This document shows, in pieces, positions 1 to 13,170 of a DNA stretch of 64,000 nucleotides (position 1 is its first letter; each line of letters begins with the position of its first letter). The position numbers were made by a program, and so were the translations under genes. The DNA comes from Paulinella micropora. Lineage: Eukaryota > Cercozoa > Imbricatea > Euglyphida > Paulinellidae. The notes under the pieces were generated by a model, which worked only from the letters and a program-made list of their open reading frames with translations, was not told where the DNA came from and ran no database searches. The stretch lies in assembly GCA_019918135.1 (NCBI GenBank), contig WBZZ01006219.1, forward strand, positions 57,501-121,500, given 5' to 3'.

Positions 1-177
1 CCCTCTTCCTGTGCCCCGCGCCACGTGTATCCATGCATTCTTCACGTATATGGCTTGCGTCCGTGCATGGCGTGCCCAACCATGTTGCAAGCATGGAGAT
101 GGACGTGCGTGCGTGCTGACGAAAAAGCTGCTCGGACAAGTGTCATGCGTAGCTTGTGTGTGCACTGGCGTGCAAAG
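1..177. other. Upstream of first visible E2F exon
   Basis: No coding segment is convincing here. It is probably intron of the E2F gene that continues left of the window, since the DNA-binding domain must lie upstream. Confidence 0.5.
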
Positions 178-1089
178 GGGGTCTGGAGGAGGTCCAGTCA
201 AGGAAATCCAACAAGAGATGAACGACCTCCGCGTATGCTAACATGCACATTTGCTCACATGCTCCGTTTTTCTGTGTCCCTGTGTGCAGAAGGAACATGT
301 TTGGAACAATAAATTACTCTGTGCATGCTGATGTTGATGCAGCTGGAGCTGGATGAGCTCAACAGGCAGGAGCTGCTGATCGATGACTACATCCGACAGG
401 TATGCCCTTCAATCGCTTCCCAAGCTAAGAACACACCCACGGAAACCAGCAGGAAACGTGTCCCTATCCTTGTTATGTCCTCTTCACCATGCTTTTGACG
501 TCTTATCATAAGGAAGCGAGAACATCATCTTGTCTCTTGATTTCTCTGCTTCAACCCATCTACCAGCCACCCCTCCCTCTCCCGTCTCAACAGATGCAGG
601 ACATGCTCAAAGAGTTGAACGAGTCGTCCGAAAGCGCCCAACTGTCCTACGTGACACATGGTTCGCGCCTGTGTCTCCTAGCTTGCTCTCACACTCTGCT
701 GGTGATGTCTTGCGCGGTTCGCAGATGATATCCGCCAGTTGCCCAACTTCAAGGGCGATACTCTCATCGCGATCAAGGTCCTCTTGCTTGTCCAAGTGCT
801 TGTTGCATGTCGGTTTGAGCGTTGGCAGTCGTTGGCTGTGTTTGGGAAGGAAGCGGCTAGGAGATGCTTGGTGTGGGTTGTTAGGCGCCATCCGGAACGA
901 CGCTTGAGGTGCCTGACCCGGACGAGGTCCATCGACAGACAGACAGACAGACAGACAGATGGATAAATATATTTGGTCTATCAGCTCTGCATATCAGAAG
1001 ACATAGGCATCCATTCCTCCCAGCCACCCGAAGGTGATTGGGCAGCGGGCTGGAGTTGGACACTGAGACCTGGATTTATGCAGTCTGAC

Positions 1090-1179
<90 letters not shown>

Positions 1180-4029
1180 AAGATAGATATCCTATCCTAT
1201 CCTAATCCTAATCCTAATCCTAATCCTAATCCTAAATCCTAAATCCTAAATCCTAAATCCTAAATCCTAATCCTAATCCTAATCCTATCCTATCCTGTCC
1301 TGTCCTGTCCTGTCCTATCTTTTATCTTCGCTTTTTTTGCGCAACCTCTTTTAGTAATACAATACTTGCCACTTGTAGGAATATTCCGATTGCGATAACG
1401 ATTGCGATGACGATTGCGATTAGGATTATGATCAGGATCAGGATCAGGATTAGGATCAGGATCAGGATCAGGATCAGGATCAGGATTGGGATCGTGATAG
1501 GGATAAGGATTAGGATTAGGGATTAGGGATTAGGATTAGGATTAGGATTAGGATTAGGGAGTAGGATTAGGATTGGCACTGAGATTGGGATTAGGATAAG
1601 GGTTAGGGTTAGGGTTAGGATTAGGATTAGGATTAGGATAGGATAGGATAGGATAGGACAATATCGCTAATCGCTTATCGTTAATCGCTAATCTCCTATC
1701 CCCTATTCCCTATCCCCTATCCTCTATCCTCTATCTCCTATCCTTTATCCCCTATCCCTATCCTATCCTACCCTACCCTACCCTACCCTACCCTACCCTA
1801 CCCTACCCTACCCTACCCTACCCTACCCTACCCTACCCTACCCTGCCCTGCCCTGCCCTGCCCTGCCCTGTCCTGTCCTGTCCTCTCCTCTGTCCCCTGT
1901 CCCCTGTCCCCTGTCCTGTCCTCTGTCCTCTGTCCCTGTCCTCTGTCCTCTGTCCCTGTCCTCTGTCCCTGTCCTGTCCTCTGTCCCTGTCCTGTCCTCT
2001 GTCCCTGTCCTCTGTCCCTGTCCTGTCCTCTGTCCCTGTCCTGTCCTCTGTCCCTGTCCTGTCCTCTGTCCCTATCCTGTCCCTATCCTCTGTCCCTATC
2101 CTCTGTCCCTATCCTCTGTCCCTGTCCTCTGTCCCCCTGTCCCTGTTCTCTGTCCCTGTCCTCTGTCCCTGTCCTCTGTCCCTGTCCTCTTTCCTCTGTC
2201 CTCTGTTCCCTGTCCTCTGTCCTCTGTCCCTGTCCTCTGTCCCTGTCCCTGTCCTCTGTCCCTGTCCTCTGTCCCTGTCCTTTGTCCCTAATCCTATCTC
2301 CCTAATCCTGTCCCTAATCCTGTGTCCCTAATCCTAATCCTGTCCTAATCCTGTGTCCTAATCCTGTGTCCTAATCCTGTGTCCTAATCCTGTGTCCTGA
2401 TCCTGTGTCCTGATCCTGCGTCCTGATCCTATATCCTAATCCGTATCCTACTCTCCTACTCCTACTCTCCTACTCCTAATCTCCTACTCCTAATCTCCTC
2501 CTACTCTCCTAATCCTAATCCTAATCCTAATCCCAATCCGAATCCGTGTTCTAATCCGTGTCCTAATCCTACTCCTACTCTCCTACTCCTACTCTCCTAC
2601 TCTTAATCCTAATGTGTCCTGATCCTGTGTCCTGATCCTGTGTCCTAATCCTGTGTCCTGATCCTGTGTCCTGATCCTATATCCTAATCCATATCCTAAT
2701 CTTCTATTCCTACTCTCCTACTCCTACTCTCCTACTCCTACTCTCCTACTCCTAATCCTAATCCGAATCCGAATCCTACTCCTAATCCTAATCCTAATCC
2801 TAATCCTGATCCTGATCTAATCCGTATCCTAACCTAGTTCGTATCCTAATCCTATCCTACTCTCCTACTACTCCTCTCCTACTAATCCGAATCCTAATCC
2901 TAATCCTAATCCTAATCCTAATCCTCAATCCTTAATCCTCAATCCTTAATCCTCAATCCTTAATCCTCAATCCTTAATCCTCAATCCTTAATCCTCAATC
3001 CTTAATCCTCAATCCTTAATCCGAATCCGAATCCGAATCCGAATCCTAATCTCTGTGTCCTGATCCTGTGTCCTGATCCTGTCCTGATCCTATATCCTAA
3101 TGCGCATCCTAATCTCCTAATCCTACTCTCCTACTCCTACTCTCCTTCTCGTAATCCGAATCCGAATCCTAATCCTAATCCTAATCCGTATCCTAATCCT
3201 ACTCCTACTCTCCTACTCCTACTCTCCTACTCCTACTCTCCTACTCCTACTCTCCTACTCCTACTCTCCTGCTCCTAATCCTAATCCTAATCCTAATCCT
3301 TAATCCTCAATCCTCAATCCTCAATCCTCAATCCTGAATCCGAATCCGAATCCGAATCCTAATCCTAATCCTAATCCTCATCCTCATCCTCATCCTCATC
3401 CTCATCCTCATCCTAATCCTAATCCTAATCCTAATCCTAATCATAATCCTAATCCTATCCTAACCTTGCCTATCTTTGCCGCCGCTCCATGCATCTGCAA
3501 CGCACGACTACACACAGCCACAGCACGAAGCTTTGCTTGTTTAGTGTGGATAGGATCAATGTCGGACACGGTTGGTTTTGAGTTTGGACAGGATAGATTT
3601 CGCGTCGTTGTTTTGTAGGGTATGGAGGCTCCGCAGAGGCGGTACCAGATTTTCCTTAAGAGCAGCGACGGGGCGATCGACGTGTTCCTGGTGAGTCAGC
3701 ACCCCGAGGAGGCCAGCACGCCTTCACCCGCGCCGCAGAAAGAACAAACCAGCTACCGGGCACCCTATAGACGTTCGGAGAGCTCCTCCACTTCTGCTTC
3801 TCCTCTGTCTTCATCTAGCGCAACTAGCACCCCCGCTCCCTCTTACGTCTCTCCCTTCCCCCAAAACCACCACGCGATGAACCAATCGATGCTGCCGTCC
3901 TCTGTCAGCCCTCAGGCCTCGCCGCAGTCCGTGCTCATGAAGCTGGAACCCCCCGCCAGCGCGGACCCGGACTATTTTTTCAACATGGAGAACGGCGAAG
4001 GCATCGCAGACTTATACGGAACAACCTAG
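178..4029 (+). CDS. E2F: E2F transcription factor, C-terminal part, six exons, 5' partial
   Basis: Sequence-specific transcription factor of the cell-cycle G1/S programme; it binds DNA as an E2F/DP heterodimer and is held by retinoblastoma protein. Exons read from GT-AG borders: about 178-232, 343-399, 594-660, 725-777, 885-926 and 3619-4029. The first three encode the leucine-rich dimerisation coiled coil (VKEIQQEMNDLR, LELDELNRQELLIDDYIRQ, MQDMLKELNESSESAQLSYV). The next give the marked box (DDIRQLPNFKGDTLIAIK, then APSGTTLEVPDPDE). The last begins GMEAPQRRYQIFLKSSDGAI, followed by a Ser/Pro-rich linker and an acidic tail (DPDYFFNMENGEGIADLYG) matching the Rb-binding transactivation motif. 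The APxGTTLEVPDPDE wording is closest to plant E2Fs. The winged-helix DNA-binding domain is left of the window. The first exon border is the least certain. Phases agree across all junctions, including one codon split between 660 and 725. Confidence 0.9.
927..3618. repeat. E2F intron filled with telomere-like and other simple repeats
   Basis: From about 1090 to 3460 the intron is almost entirely short tandem repeats: (GATA)n and (GACA)n, then CCTAAT-type, then the opposite-strand TTAGGA/GATCAG type at about 1380-1650 with three TTAGGG units near 1600, then (CCTAC)n, (CCTG)n, CCTCTGTCCCTGT arrays and a long mosaic of CCTAAT, CCTACT, CCTGTGT and CCTCAAT units. Flanking exons are in phase, so the array is intronic. 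It is not a chromosome end. Confidence 0.85.
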
Positions 4030-4382
4030 TTCCCGCTCCTCGATACTTATAGATTTTTTGAAAGCCGAATCTATATTTGTTTTAATAGAAGATCACTTCA
4101 GATTTTTTTGTTTCACCAGTGCTTGTTAATATTAGTTATTAACTATATCAATACGCTTCCCAGTTTGAGCGTATTATTATAAACCTTGTATTTAATTTAA
4201 ATAATATTAATTAAGATCAATACATGCATACACACTTGCTTTGAATATTAATATACATATGTAGGTTCTACTGGTCGGTAGTATCATTAAATATTTCAGA
4301 GCAGGTAATCTCATTCAATATTCAAGATTTTGAGGTGTTACAGTGACTCAATATTTAATGACATAACAACTATCTAACGACT
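4030..4382. other. E2F 3' flank, AT-rich
   Basis: AT-rich DNA following the E2F stop codon. It presumably includes the 3' UTR and cleavage site. No canonical AATAAA is obvious close to the stop and no other feature is seen. Confidence 0.4.
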
Positions 4383-4810
4383 TGTAGAATGAGGAATACC
4401 TAACGTCGTTGGAAGAAACGTTGGGAGAAAACCCTCGCGACTTCTGCAAACTGCGACCGGAACTCGGGGCGTCCCCCTCCTACCGGCCAACTGCTTCCCA
4501 CGTAAAAGAATTTAACAATACTGAACAATTCCCACCCGAGTCTAACTGACTACGTCACATAAAAGATGTACCTCCAGAAAATGACTCACGAAACTGCCTG
4601 ATATGTGCAATACTGGTAATGGTAAAAAGCTGGTGCCACCAGTACCAGAAAGGTACTCTAAACAACTGTATTAATAACTAATAATACTAATAACGTAACG
4701 AATATTGCTAACATATAAAATAGCAATATGGACATAGCTGAGGAGGAAGTGTCTAATTAATTGTCCAATGCTCCCTCTTAATTAGACTCCCTTACGAGTC
4801 AGTGTCCAAC
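4383..4810 (-). repeat. Dispersed repeat A, copy 1
   Basis: The reverse complement closely matches both units at 16691-17330, sharing the blocks at 4420-4500 (GC-rich) and 4690-4770 (AT-rich, with ATTGGACAATTAATTAGACA on the opposite strand). No coding potential. It may be a MITE or an LTR of an unseen element; family unknown. Confidence 0.7.
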
Positions 4811-4818
4811 CATATCGT

Positions 4819-5056
4819 TGAAGGCATCACCCCCCGGATAGCAGGTAAAAAGTACCTTTTCCTGATGACAGGTGCACCAGCTTGTTTTTCAGTATTATTT
4901 GTCCGGTTTGGACCTGATGCCATTTTATTCCTGGTCTGTTGCATTTTTCCTTTTTTGCTTCACTGACCTAATATAACGAGACATCATTCTCATCTTTTGA
5001 GGACTGTGTTTGGTTGTATTACCGACTTTTTACGAGCTATCGTTGGGGGCAATACA
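4819..5056 (+). repeat. 5' LTR of Ty3/Gypsy copy 1
   Basis: About 238 bp, starts TGAAGGCATCACC and ends GGGGGCAATACA. It matches the 3' LTR at 15213-15449 and the LTR at 46812-47049. A TGG shortly after its end (near 5058) could begin a tRNA primer-binding site; the tRNA was not identified. Confidence 0.88.
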
Positions 5057-5829
5057 TTTGGAGTCCACATCACTAGGGTAATTTCTTTCTGCTTTGCCAC
5101 ACAGAAAACAGAGTGAATTTTCACTTACCTGTCTCACACGGGGACGTCAGACGAAAACAAATACTCCAACACAGGTCACTCATAACTCTTTCACAAAACA
5201 AATATTTTGATTGGTCTCGTACACTCTAGCCCAATCCATATCTGTGTGCTCACAAGGAGACATCAGATACAAACTCTCTGTCGTTCTTGCTGTTCTCACA
5301 CAGAGACCAAGAAGAAGGAGGTGGACAGAAGAGTGAAGGAACACACACAAAACACAAACAAGCATAGGGACAGGAGCACAACACTCTATCCTTCTAGTTT
5401 GTGCATTTATATGCATTATCTCACACATACGTCAGAGTATTTTTGCAACTCTCTGATCGTTTTCTAAAGGTATGTCTGAGAACCTATCCGACCGACTGTC
5501 GACTTCTCAAGGAGAGCTTTTCTAGCTTCTCTTTTACTATCTGTGTGTAGGTCCAAGTGCCTCATACTAGATACAATATAGAAAAGAAGGAGGAGAAAGT
5601 AATCTGAGTAAGGAGAACAAGAAATCGGAGAAAGTCTCAAAGACTATTTTTCTCAAATAAAAACAAACATACAAACAGTGTTTCATAGAGGACAGGGAAT
5701 CTCACTCTACCCTCTCTATTAGTTTCTCTCTTCACTAGTCAATCGACTGAAGGAGGAACAGAACACAAACGAACAAAAACCAAACATAGGAGCTGACACT
5801 GTCCTCCTGTTAATTACTACTACGACATC
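5057..5829 (+). other. Leader of Ty3/Gypsy copy 1
   Basis: Noncoding. It holds three loosely repeated blocks of the form CTCACA..GACRTCAGA near 5130, 5249 and 5420, which could belong to a packaging or leader structure (inference). Confidence 0.5.
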
Positions 5830-8570
5830 ATGTCGACAGAGACCGCCGAAGTGAGTGAATTCTCGGAGGCAGAACAAAGAAGAGAAGAAGAAGAAGCAGG
5901 AGGAGGAGGAGGAAGAGGATTGAATGAAGGAGGAGGAGGAGGAGGAGATGAAGGACTAGGAGGAGTAGGAGGACGAGGCGGAGGAGGAGATGACGGAGTA
6001 GGAGGAGGAGTAGAAGAGGGCTGGGATGATCAAGGAAGATATGGAGGAGACGAAGATGAAGGAGGATTTGAACAAGAAGAGACGGGAGGAGGAGGAGCAT
6101 ATGGTAATCCCTTACCACCTGCCTACACGGGAGGAGGAGGACGAAAAATGATCGACTTGATTCATAGTGATGGAGAGGAGATCGCAGTGGAGGAACAACA
6201 GTGGGTGCAAGACCACTATGACCTCACTAAAGAAGAGTTTGATAACAAGATGGGGGGAGAGAAGGATACCTATGTGTGGATCCCTCAGGATCAAAGAAGA
6301 GAGAAAAGTCGTGCTAAAAAGGATGTCTATATCCTATTATCAAACACAGCACAGCTCCTCGGCAAACTGGTCTCTGATCCAGAAAAGAGAAAGAAGATAC
6401 AGCATATCAAGTTTGGGGACACACACACCCACCTTGAATTACTCGATGCTATCTTTGGGGTGTACACTCAAACCCTGATTTGGGAACGTTCATACGGCCC
6501 ACGATGTGAGGGTTACCTCCGGTACACAAACCCAAGAGCAACGGCCAGATTCCTCGCGACTGGTCAGGAGGCAGTCGATGTAACAAAAATGAAGACCAAT
6601 CTGGGTTCGAAAAACTCTAGTGGCATATTTCATTTTTTTACGATGGAAATGAAGGCCTTGGAGGAGGGGAAGGCAGAGATGGAAAAAAGCATTAAGGCAG
6701 CAGGAGAAACTCATCCTGTGATTGATGAGTTAGAGAAGACCGACAGAGTTCTGACCAAGATCAGAGTCTGACTGTTGATGGGTGCGTTACTGCATAAGGA
6801 GTCATGGAAGAGATGGATTCCTACCAAGGATCACTCTGTCCTTAAATCACTTAGTAACGCACCACCGGTCGCCAATAAAGCAGGTGTTGACCAATATGTG
6901 GAGAAATATAATTTTCTCAGATCTACTTCTGAATTGGTGGCCTTTATCACTCATGCTCAAAAGCTGGTGATATCTGAGAAGAAGAAGGCGAAAGAGAAGG
7001 CGGAGTTCGAGAAGACGATGAGACTGGAAAGAATGAAAGCAAAAGTGAGTGGTGCAAAGGCACACCCTCCGACATATTTTGACCCCACCAGCTCCTGCCC
7101 CACCAGCCCCTGCACCCCCGGGCTCAACTACGGTGGTGGTCACAAACACGGAGAAGAAGGACAGACAAAATATCATAAATGCCTTCAAGGGGAAGAAAGG
7201 AGGAGTGGCAAGTCTCATGCTATATGCCAAGACGAGCTCAGACAAAGACTCTTATCCTCGCTTTTGAGCAAGCTCAAAGAGATCAATGCCTACATGAAGG
7301 CTTTTCCTTGCGACGAAACGCAGGAATACGAGGCCCTTGTTACTGTTTTTGACCAATCTCTAGTCTCGGAGGGATTCGATCTGACACAGTACAAGTTTTT
7401 GAGAAAGAAGGAGGAGATTAAGAGAAACAATGCAACAGGCCTAGACGCTCAGTGTGAACTGGCGGTGGCCACACTCATTTCATATTTTCAATCTCATGGA
7501 TACCAGCATCTCTGCACTGGTACTCTCATAGGATTTGAAATCTTTGAGACAGTGGCGATGAGTTTGGAAGTTCTTGGCCTTCACTGAGCTAAACGTCGAG
7601 CATTGTTGTATGAGCTGAGTAAGCTTACTCTGGTTAACTGTGTGTAACGTCGAGAAGAAATAGAGGATGATCGACTTGCGGCCATAGAATAGCCTATAGG
7701 AGGAAACTACCTCCGTAAGGGTCGCCGCCAAGCCAACAGCACTCCTCATCGAGACACACGTGTTCGAAAATACGGTTCAAAGCGTTGCTCCGTCAGCACT
7801 GTTTCAAGAAGTGACGAGTGCATGCTCAAACATGGACTCGCTCACGGAGGCACATACGGCACAGGCAGGCGGTGTACCTGTTGGCGCACAAGCCACGTAC
7901 ACAAACAGAGTTGCCGGTTGGAAGAGACAGAGAGAGCCAGACCTGAAGACCGCATGTTGGAGGTGGTTCGCGGGCTTGCAGTGTAAGGCACAGATGGAGA
8001 ACAGAGACTGCTCTTTCAATCATGATAGGCAGAACCCAACAGCAAGGGCAGATTTTCTTAGCAGGACGGAAGACAAGGAACCGGGCCTTTTCAACATGCT
8101 TCAGATTGCCGCTGCGAACGAAGGTTGGTATGCCAATATGTGTGATGATGAGGAGTTACGACAGGCGATCATTGCCTATGTGGAGAGGATGAAGGAGAAG
8201 AAGGAGGAAAGGGAGAGAAAAAAGAACTTAAAGGCCTCTCAAAGAGGACAAGCAGGAGGAGCAGGAGCAGGAGGACGAGGAGGAGGAGCAGGAGGACGAG
8301 GAGGAGGACGAGGAGGAGGAACATGGAGAGGAGCCTCGAGGTGGCAAGGAACCCCTCAGAGAGGAAGAGGAGGAGGTCGGGGATATACCCCTTATGGAGG
8401 GAGAGCCGTTCGAGCTCCAGCCCCCCCACCCAGAGGAGCAGGAGGCTCATGGGCAAGCTCCAACCCGAATTTCGGTCGAGCTCAGGCCTACAACACTGCC
8501 TCGGAGACCGATACGTCATCCCACCCGGACACTACTCAAGGTAATCGTTTCGAGGTGGTGGAATGACTGG
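5830..8570 (+). mobile_element. Gag-like region of Ty3/Gypsy copy 1
   Basis: Starts with a Glu/Gly-rich low-complexity stretch, followed by a helical, charged part. Near 7950-8020 is a Cys/His motif of spacing C-x8-C-x8-C-x3-H, and at about 8230-8440 an Arg-Gly-Gly-rich tail. A CCCH-like finger plus RGG tail would serve RNA binding in place of the usual CCHC zinc knuckle. Assignment as gag rests on position and RNA-binding features, not on a recognised capsid fold. Confidence 0.6.
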
Positions 8571-9039
8571 AGGGGGAAGAAAAGAGGAAGGAGAAGACTG
8601 TGAAGTTTAAATCTAAAGTCACAGTGCTTTCTAATGCTGTTGTGCAGAATGGGCCAACGCTTCCTCAATCTGAATACAAAGATGTGGGTACACAGAGACT
8701 GCAGCCCCAAGGTAGTCTCATACCCGTTCATACATCATGGTTACCAATGATAACTGATGCAAATAGGAAGGCGAGACTTGCGATGGAGGCGAGGAGGCCA
8801 ATGGCAGACGTATCGCCTCGGCCAAGCAAACAACCACGAACAGACTCAATGTCTACGATCGCGGCGGGTGGCGAGCAAAAAGATAATGTGTGTACTCAAG
8901 TACCACAAGACAATGTCGCTCACATAGTAAACGCACCAGTACCGCAGAATAATAAAAATGTTAATGAGGTGAAGCAGGAGGAGAAGAAGGAGGAGTTGAA
9001 AAACTTAGAGACAAGACTCCAAAATTTGGAACGTAAAGT

Positions 9040-9400
9040 TCTTGTTCTCGCAGCCAATATACACAGGCCCGATGCTCTGTTATACGGAACTTTATTGTGA
9101 AACATTAAAGACAATATTAAAAGTTGGTAATGATACGATGGCGAATATTAATATTGTCGGCCGGAAGTTTTTTAATCGATACCGGGACTGGGTGGACGGA
9201 AATATGAAAAATTCGACTGGCACTCTGAAGGGAGTGGGTAGCCGGACGGTCATCACGGGAATCATCACACTGACCTTTAAATTAAAATCCGCACGAGTAT
9301 ACCGCATGGACCTTTATGTCGTCCCCGGTTACCACGGGTCAATATTACTATCGTATGACCAATTTGCTACGATGGGGGCTGTGATTGATTGCGCCGCATA
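9040..9400 (+). mobile_element. Retropepsin-like region of Ty3/Gypsy copy 1
   Basis: Lies between gag and RT as expected for the protease. The segment has the beta-rich pattern of retroviral-type aspartic proteases, with a terminal hydrophobic strand (SILLSYDQFATMGAVID). Family assignment is by position and pattern. Confidence 0.5.
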
Positions 9401-10499
9401 GCGAGTGATATAGGGAGTAAAAAGAGGAGAAAAGAACGATATTGATCCCTTCAACGCTACTGACTCTTATGAGGCTTAATATGAGCTGAGTCTAGCGACG
9501 GATCACAAAAAGATTACCATCGCACATGAGGCACTTGAGGTGTACGTTCACCCCCATGTCGTAAGACCGGATGAGCTGTCCTGGACCGACAATTGGGAAT
9601 CCCAAGTGTGCACTGTCACAGTTCCGACATGCCAATTGGGACAAAAAGTCTATTGATGACTTAATCGAGAAGCGAAAGGAGGAGATTATATGTGTCGCAC
9701 AAAGAAGCCCGTCGTTGGCGAGATTCGCGGAAGGAGTAGGAACAGATGTCCATATTACTAACGGATACTGTTTCCATGCGAAAGTAGGAGAAGAAAAAAG
9801 GGAGGCGTTTGTACCAAGGAGAACGGGGCGAATCCCGGATACTCCACCAGGAACTATTAAAAGTTTTATTACTGATTTCTGGGGTGACGAGCCGACGTGG
9901 CCGCGTTCACTAACTGAAGTGAAGAAATGCTTACGGACTTTATTCGAAAATAATAAGCCGTATACTATTATCCTGCCATATAATGAGAAGGCGATATGGG
10001 CGCAGGAAATAAGGGACCGGCTTATTGATCATCCTATACCGGTACCCTCTCGCAAGCAACAGCTAGTGGTGGCTTGTCGTATGGGAACTCGTGAGCAGAG
10101 CAGTGCATACAAGCGGAAGCTCAGAGACCTCGACAAGTTGAAACTGATACCGCAAGCATTCACATGCTTTGATGGTTTTTACACCCGTAAAGCTCCTTTG
10201 CAATACGCGAGACTCATTGACATGCTGGTGGAGCTCGGTAAAGATGATGAGCCGGACACGGTCACGTATGAAAAGACGGGCCTAGATGATGTCTCGGAAG
10301 AGGACTTAGGTTTGGAGGAGGACAGAGAACCCCTCAAGCAACATAAGCACATGTCTGATGAAGATTTTCAAGCGGCGGCGCGGAAAATATTGGAAGAAGG
10401 AGTAGGCACGGAGAAGGAGAAGGAGCTTTTAAAAACCAAATTAGAGGCGAACAAGGAAATTTTTGATCCTCCACATGCAGGTGGTGTCAAGCCTGAAGA

Positions 10500-11880
10500 T
10501 TTCACTGCGGTTATTTACAAAATACCGGGTGCGGAGCCGTCACCGGCACCACGAAGGGCGAATTTGAGTATACATGAGGCAAAAATAGCAGAGGAGCTAG
10601 CAAGACAGCTGCTCAATGAGGACTTTATTGAGAGATCAACATCTCCAATAGTCTCACAACCGAGAATAGTGCCGAAGCCAGGAGGAGAATGGCGCCTGAC
10701 AGTTAACTATGCTCGTCTTAACAAGGTGCTGGAGGAAGAGAGAAATCCTCTCCCGACATTAGAAGAAGGAAGGAGAGTACTGCGGAATGCAAATTCTATT
10801 CGGTCATTGACCTTAAGAATGGCTTCTGGCAGATACCACTGGAGGAAAAGTCCAGATGGCTGACGGCGTTTGTGGTGGGTATGGAAATATACCAATGGAA
10901 AGTGCTTCCGATGGGCCTCAAGCAAGCCCCAGGACTTTTCCAGAAGGCGATGCAGAAGATGTTGAGCAGTCAGTACGATGATTTGTCTGACGGAGGCTTC
11001 ATGAGAAGGCGGGGACAGAAGGCGGGAGAATATGCATTTTGCTATATCGATGACATTATCGTATACTCTAACACAATGGAGGAGCATATCGATCATTTGT
11101 CCGATATATTCAGGCGCATCGGAGCTTTTGGTCTGAAGTGCAATCTAAAGAAGTGTCAACTTGCCCAGACGAGTGTGACATACTTAGGGTACGAGATCTC
11201 CCATAATCGAGTCTCGATATCCAAAGAGAAGAGGGAGGAGATTATGAATCGACCGATACCAAAGAACCGCACTGAATTGCACTCATTCCTTGCGATGGCG
11301 CAATACTATAGCCAGTTTATACCCGATTGGGGTGCAACACGGGCTAAGTTGGAGAAAATGATAGATTTTGGAGACTTTGAGAAGTGGGGCGAAGAGGCTT
11401 TGCAAGCGTTTCATGCGCTCAAAGATCTTATTTATAAAGACCCGAAAGACGGAGGACTGGTGTTAACGATGCCCGACTTTACGAAACAATTCGTAGTCGA
11501 TACAGACGCATCTAAGTTTGCGATTGGGGCTGTGTTACAACAAGAGGATGAGGAGAAGAAATTACGCCCAATCATGTTTATTAGTAGGAAGTTGTGTGCG
11601 GCGGAGAGAAACTATTGCACAAGGCAAAGAGAGGCGTTAGCGGTGGTGTGGGCCCTCAAGAGGCTCAGAGAGTATTTGTGTTGGGAGGACCTCAATTTAC
11701 TGTCAGAACTGATCATCATAACCTGTTATGGTTGATGAATCATGAACAGACTGGACGGCTGGCGCGGTGGCAAGCGTTCTTGTCTTGTTTCGATTTTACA
11801 ATGGTCCATCTACCGGGAAAGCGAAATGTGGTCGCTGATAGCCTCTCTAGGCTAGAGTTTAACTCAGAAGTATCGGCGTT
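10500..11880 (+). mobile_element. Reverse transcriptase and RNase H region of Ty3/Gypsy copy 1
   Basis: RT fingers motif SPIVSQPRIVPKPGGEWRLT near 10650, the palm motif YIDDIIVYS near 11045, then RNase H with the strand VVDTDASKFAIGAVLQQ near 11495 and the downstream HLPGKRNVVADSLSR near 11810. These are diagnostic of Ty3/Gypsy pol. Confidence 0.93.
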
Positions 11881-12439
11881 GGTGTCCACGGTGGAGATGG
11901 AAGACTTGTCCACTGACAAGGTGTATGAGGTCAGCCACATTGAGGCGATGGAGATGGCGAGTGGAGTCCGATATGACCGCACAGGTCTACGGTACAGTCC
12001 ACAAGGCCCGGATCACGTGATATGTTGTGAGCTACATACCCAGGAGGACGCTGAGTGGTCCTATGAGGCATATGAGAATGCGAAGGCGAACATAAGAGAG
12101 GAAGAGGAGACGCAGGATGTTTATGCGGAGCCTCCTCAAGAGCGGAGAAGTGACCTAGACGATGACCCGGAAAGAATCGGGATACGGCTAGAAGATGGTA
12201 CTATCCATATAGCCTCGCCTACCGCATGGAGGCAACAACAGGCTCAAGATCCGGAGTTTAAGGAACTCATACAGTTATATCAGAACCCGGATGAGCTGAA
12301 GATGACGAAAGCGATCAAAGATCAGATGAAGGAGATGGGATGGAGAGAGGGTCTACTGTGGTACAAGGGCCTTCACGGTCGCTATGCGTCACAGCCGGAC
12401 AAATGGACCCTTTGGGTACCGGAGAGTCTGAGACGATTT

Positions 12440-13170
12440 ATATTTGTCGCAGCCCACAATTGCCCACTTTTGGCGCATCCGGGTCGACAACGAACTCACA
12501 TGTTCGTAGCGAGGCGATTCTGATGGAAGAAGATGAAGGAGGAGATAGATCAGGCGGTGGATGCATGCATCCCGTGCAAGATAAACAAAACACCACTGAA
12601 GGCAAATTTCGGCCTGATTGGCGAATTTCCTCTTCACATTGATCATGTGGGACCTTTCCCAGAATCGAAGGATGGTTACAATACCTCCTCACGGCTATTG
12701 ACAGAGCCACCAACTATGTGTGGATCATCCCTGTCAAAGACGTTACCGGCAAGACGACGGCCGAGGCGCTGATCGATAGGATCATCTCACAGATCGGAGT
12801 ACCAAGAAAGATATGTTCTGATCGAGGCTCGGACTTTAATAACGAGGTCATCGACAAACTATCTAAGTATTGCGGGATGAAATGGCAATATGTTACTGCC
12901 TATAACCCGCGAGCAAATGGGAAAATCGAGCGGGTACACAGACCCCTCAAAGCCTCACTAAAGATGTATTGCACGAAGAAGGAGAATCAAAGAGCATGGG
13001 TCGAGGCAGCACCATCACTTGCGTTTGCAATGAACTGTCTACCCTCTACGGCGTTAGGAGGCTCGAAGAGCTCAGTCTCGCCATATCAGTTAGTATATGG
13101 GCGTGAGCCTGATATCCCGACTTCGCTCCTTCACCCAAAAGACACTTGGGCGGATGCGGATGATGAGACT
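12440..13170 (+). mobile_element. Integrase region of Ty3/Gypsy copy 1
   Basis: Zinc-binding N-terminal part (ACIPCK near 12570), then the RNase H-fold core with the acidic residues in HIDHVGPFP (12640), CSDRGSDFN (12814) and, downstream, the NGKIERVHRPLK helix (12915). Confidence 0.9.

Noticed and set aside
1600-1660. Chromosome end (telomere)
   Set aside because: Only a few TTAGGG units; arrays change strand, and in-phase E2F exons lie on both sides.
5180-5467. Small ORFs in the Ty3 leader
   Set aside because: Opposite-strand and short; no composition or motif in favour of coding.
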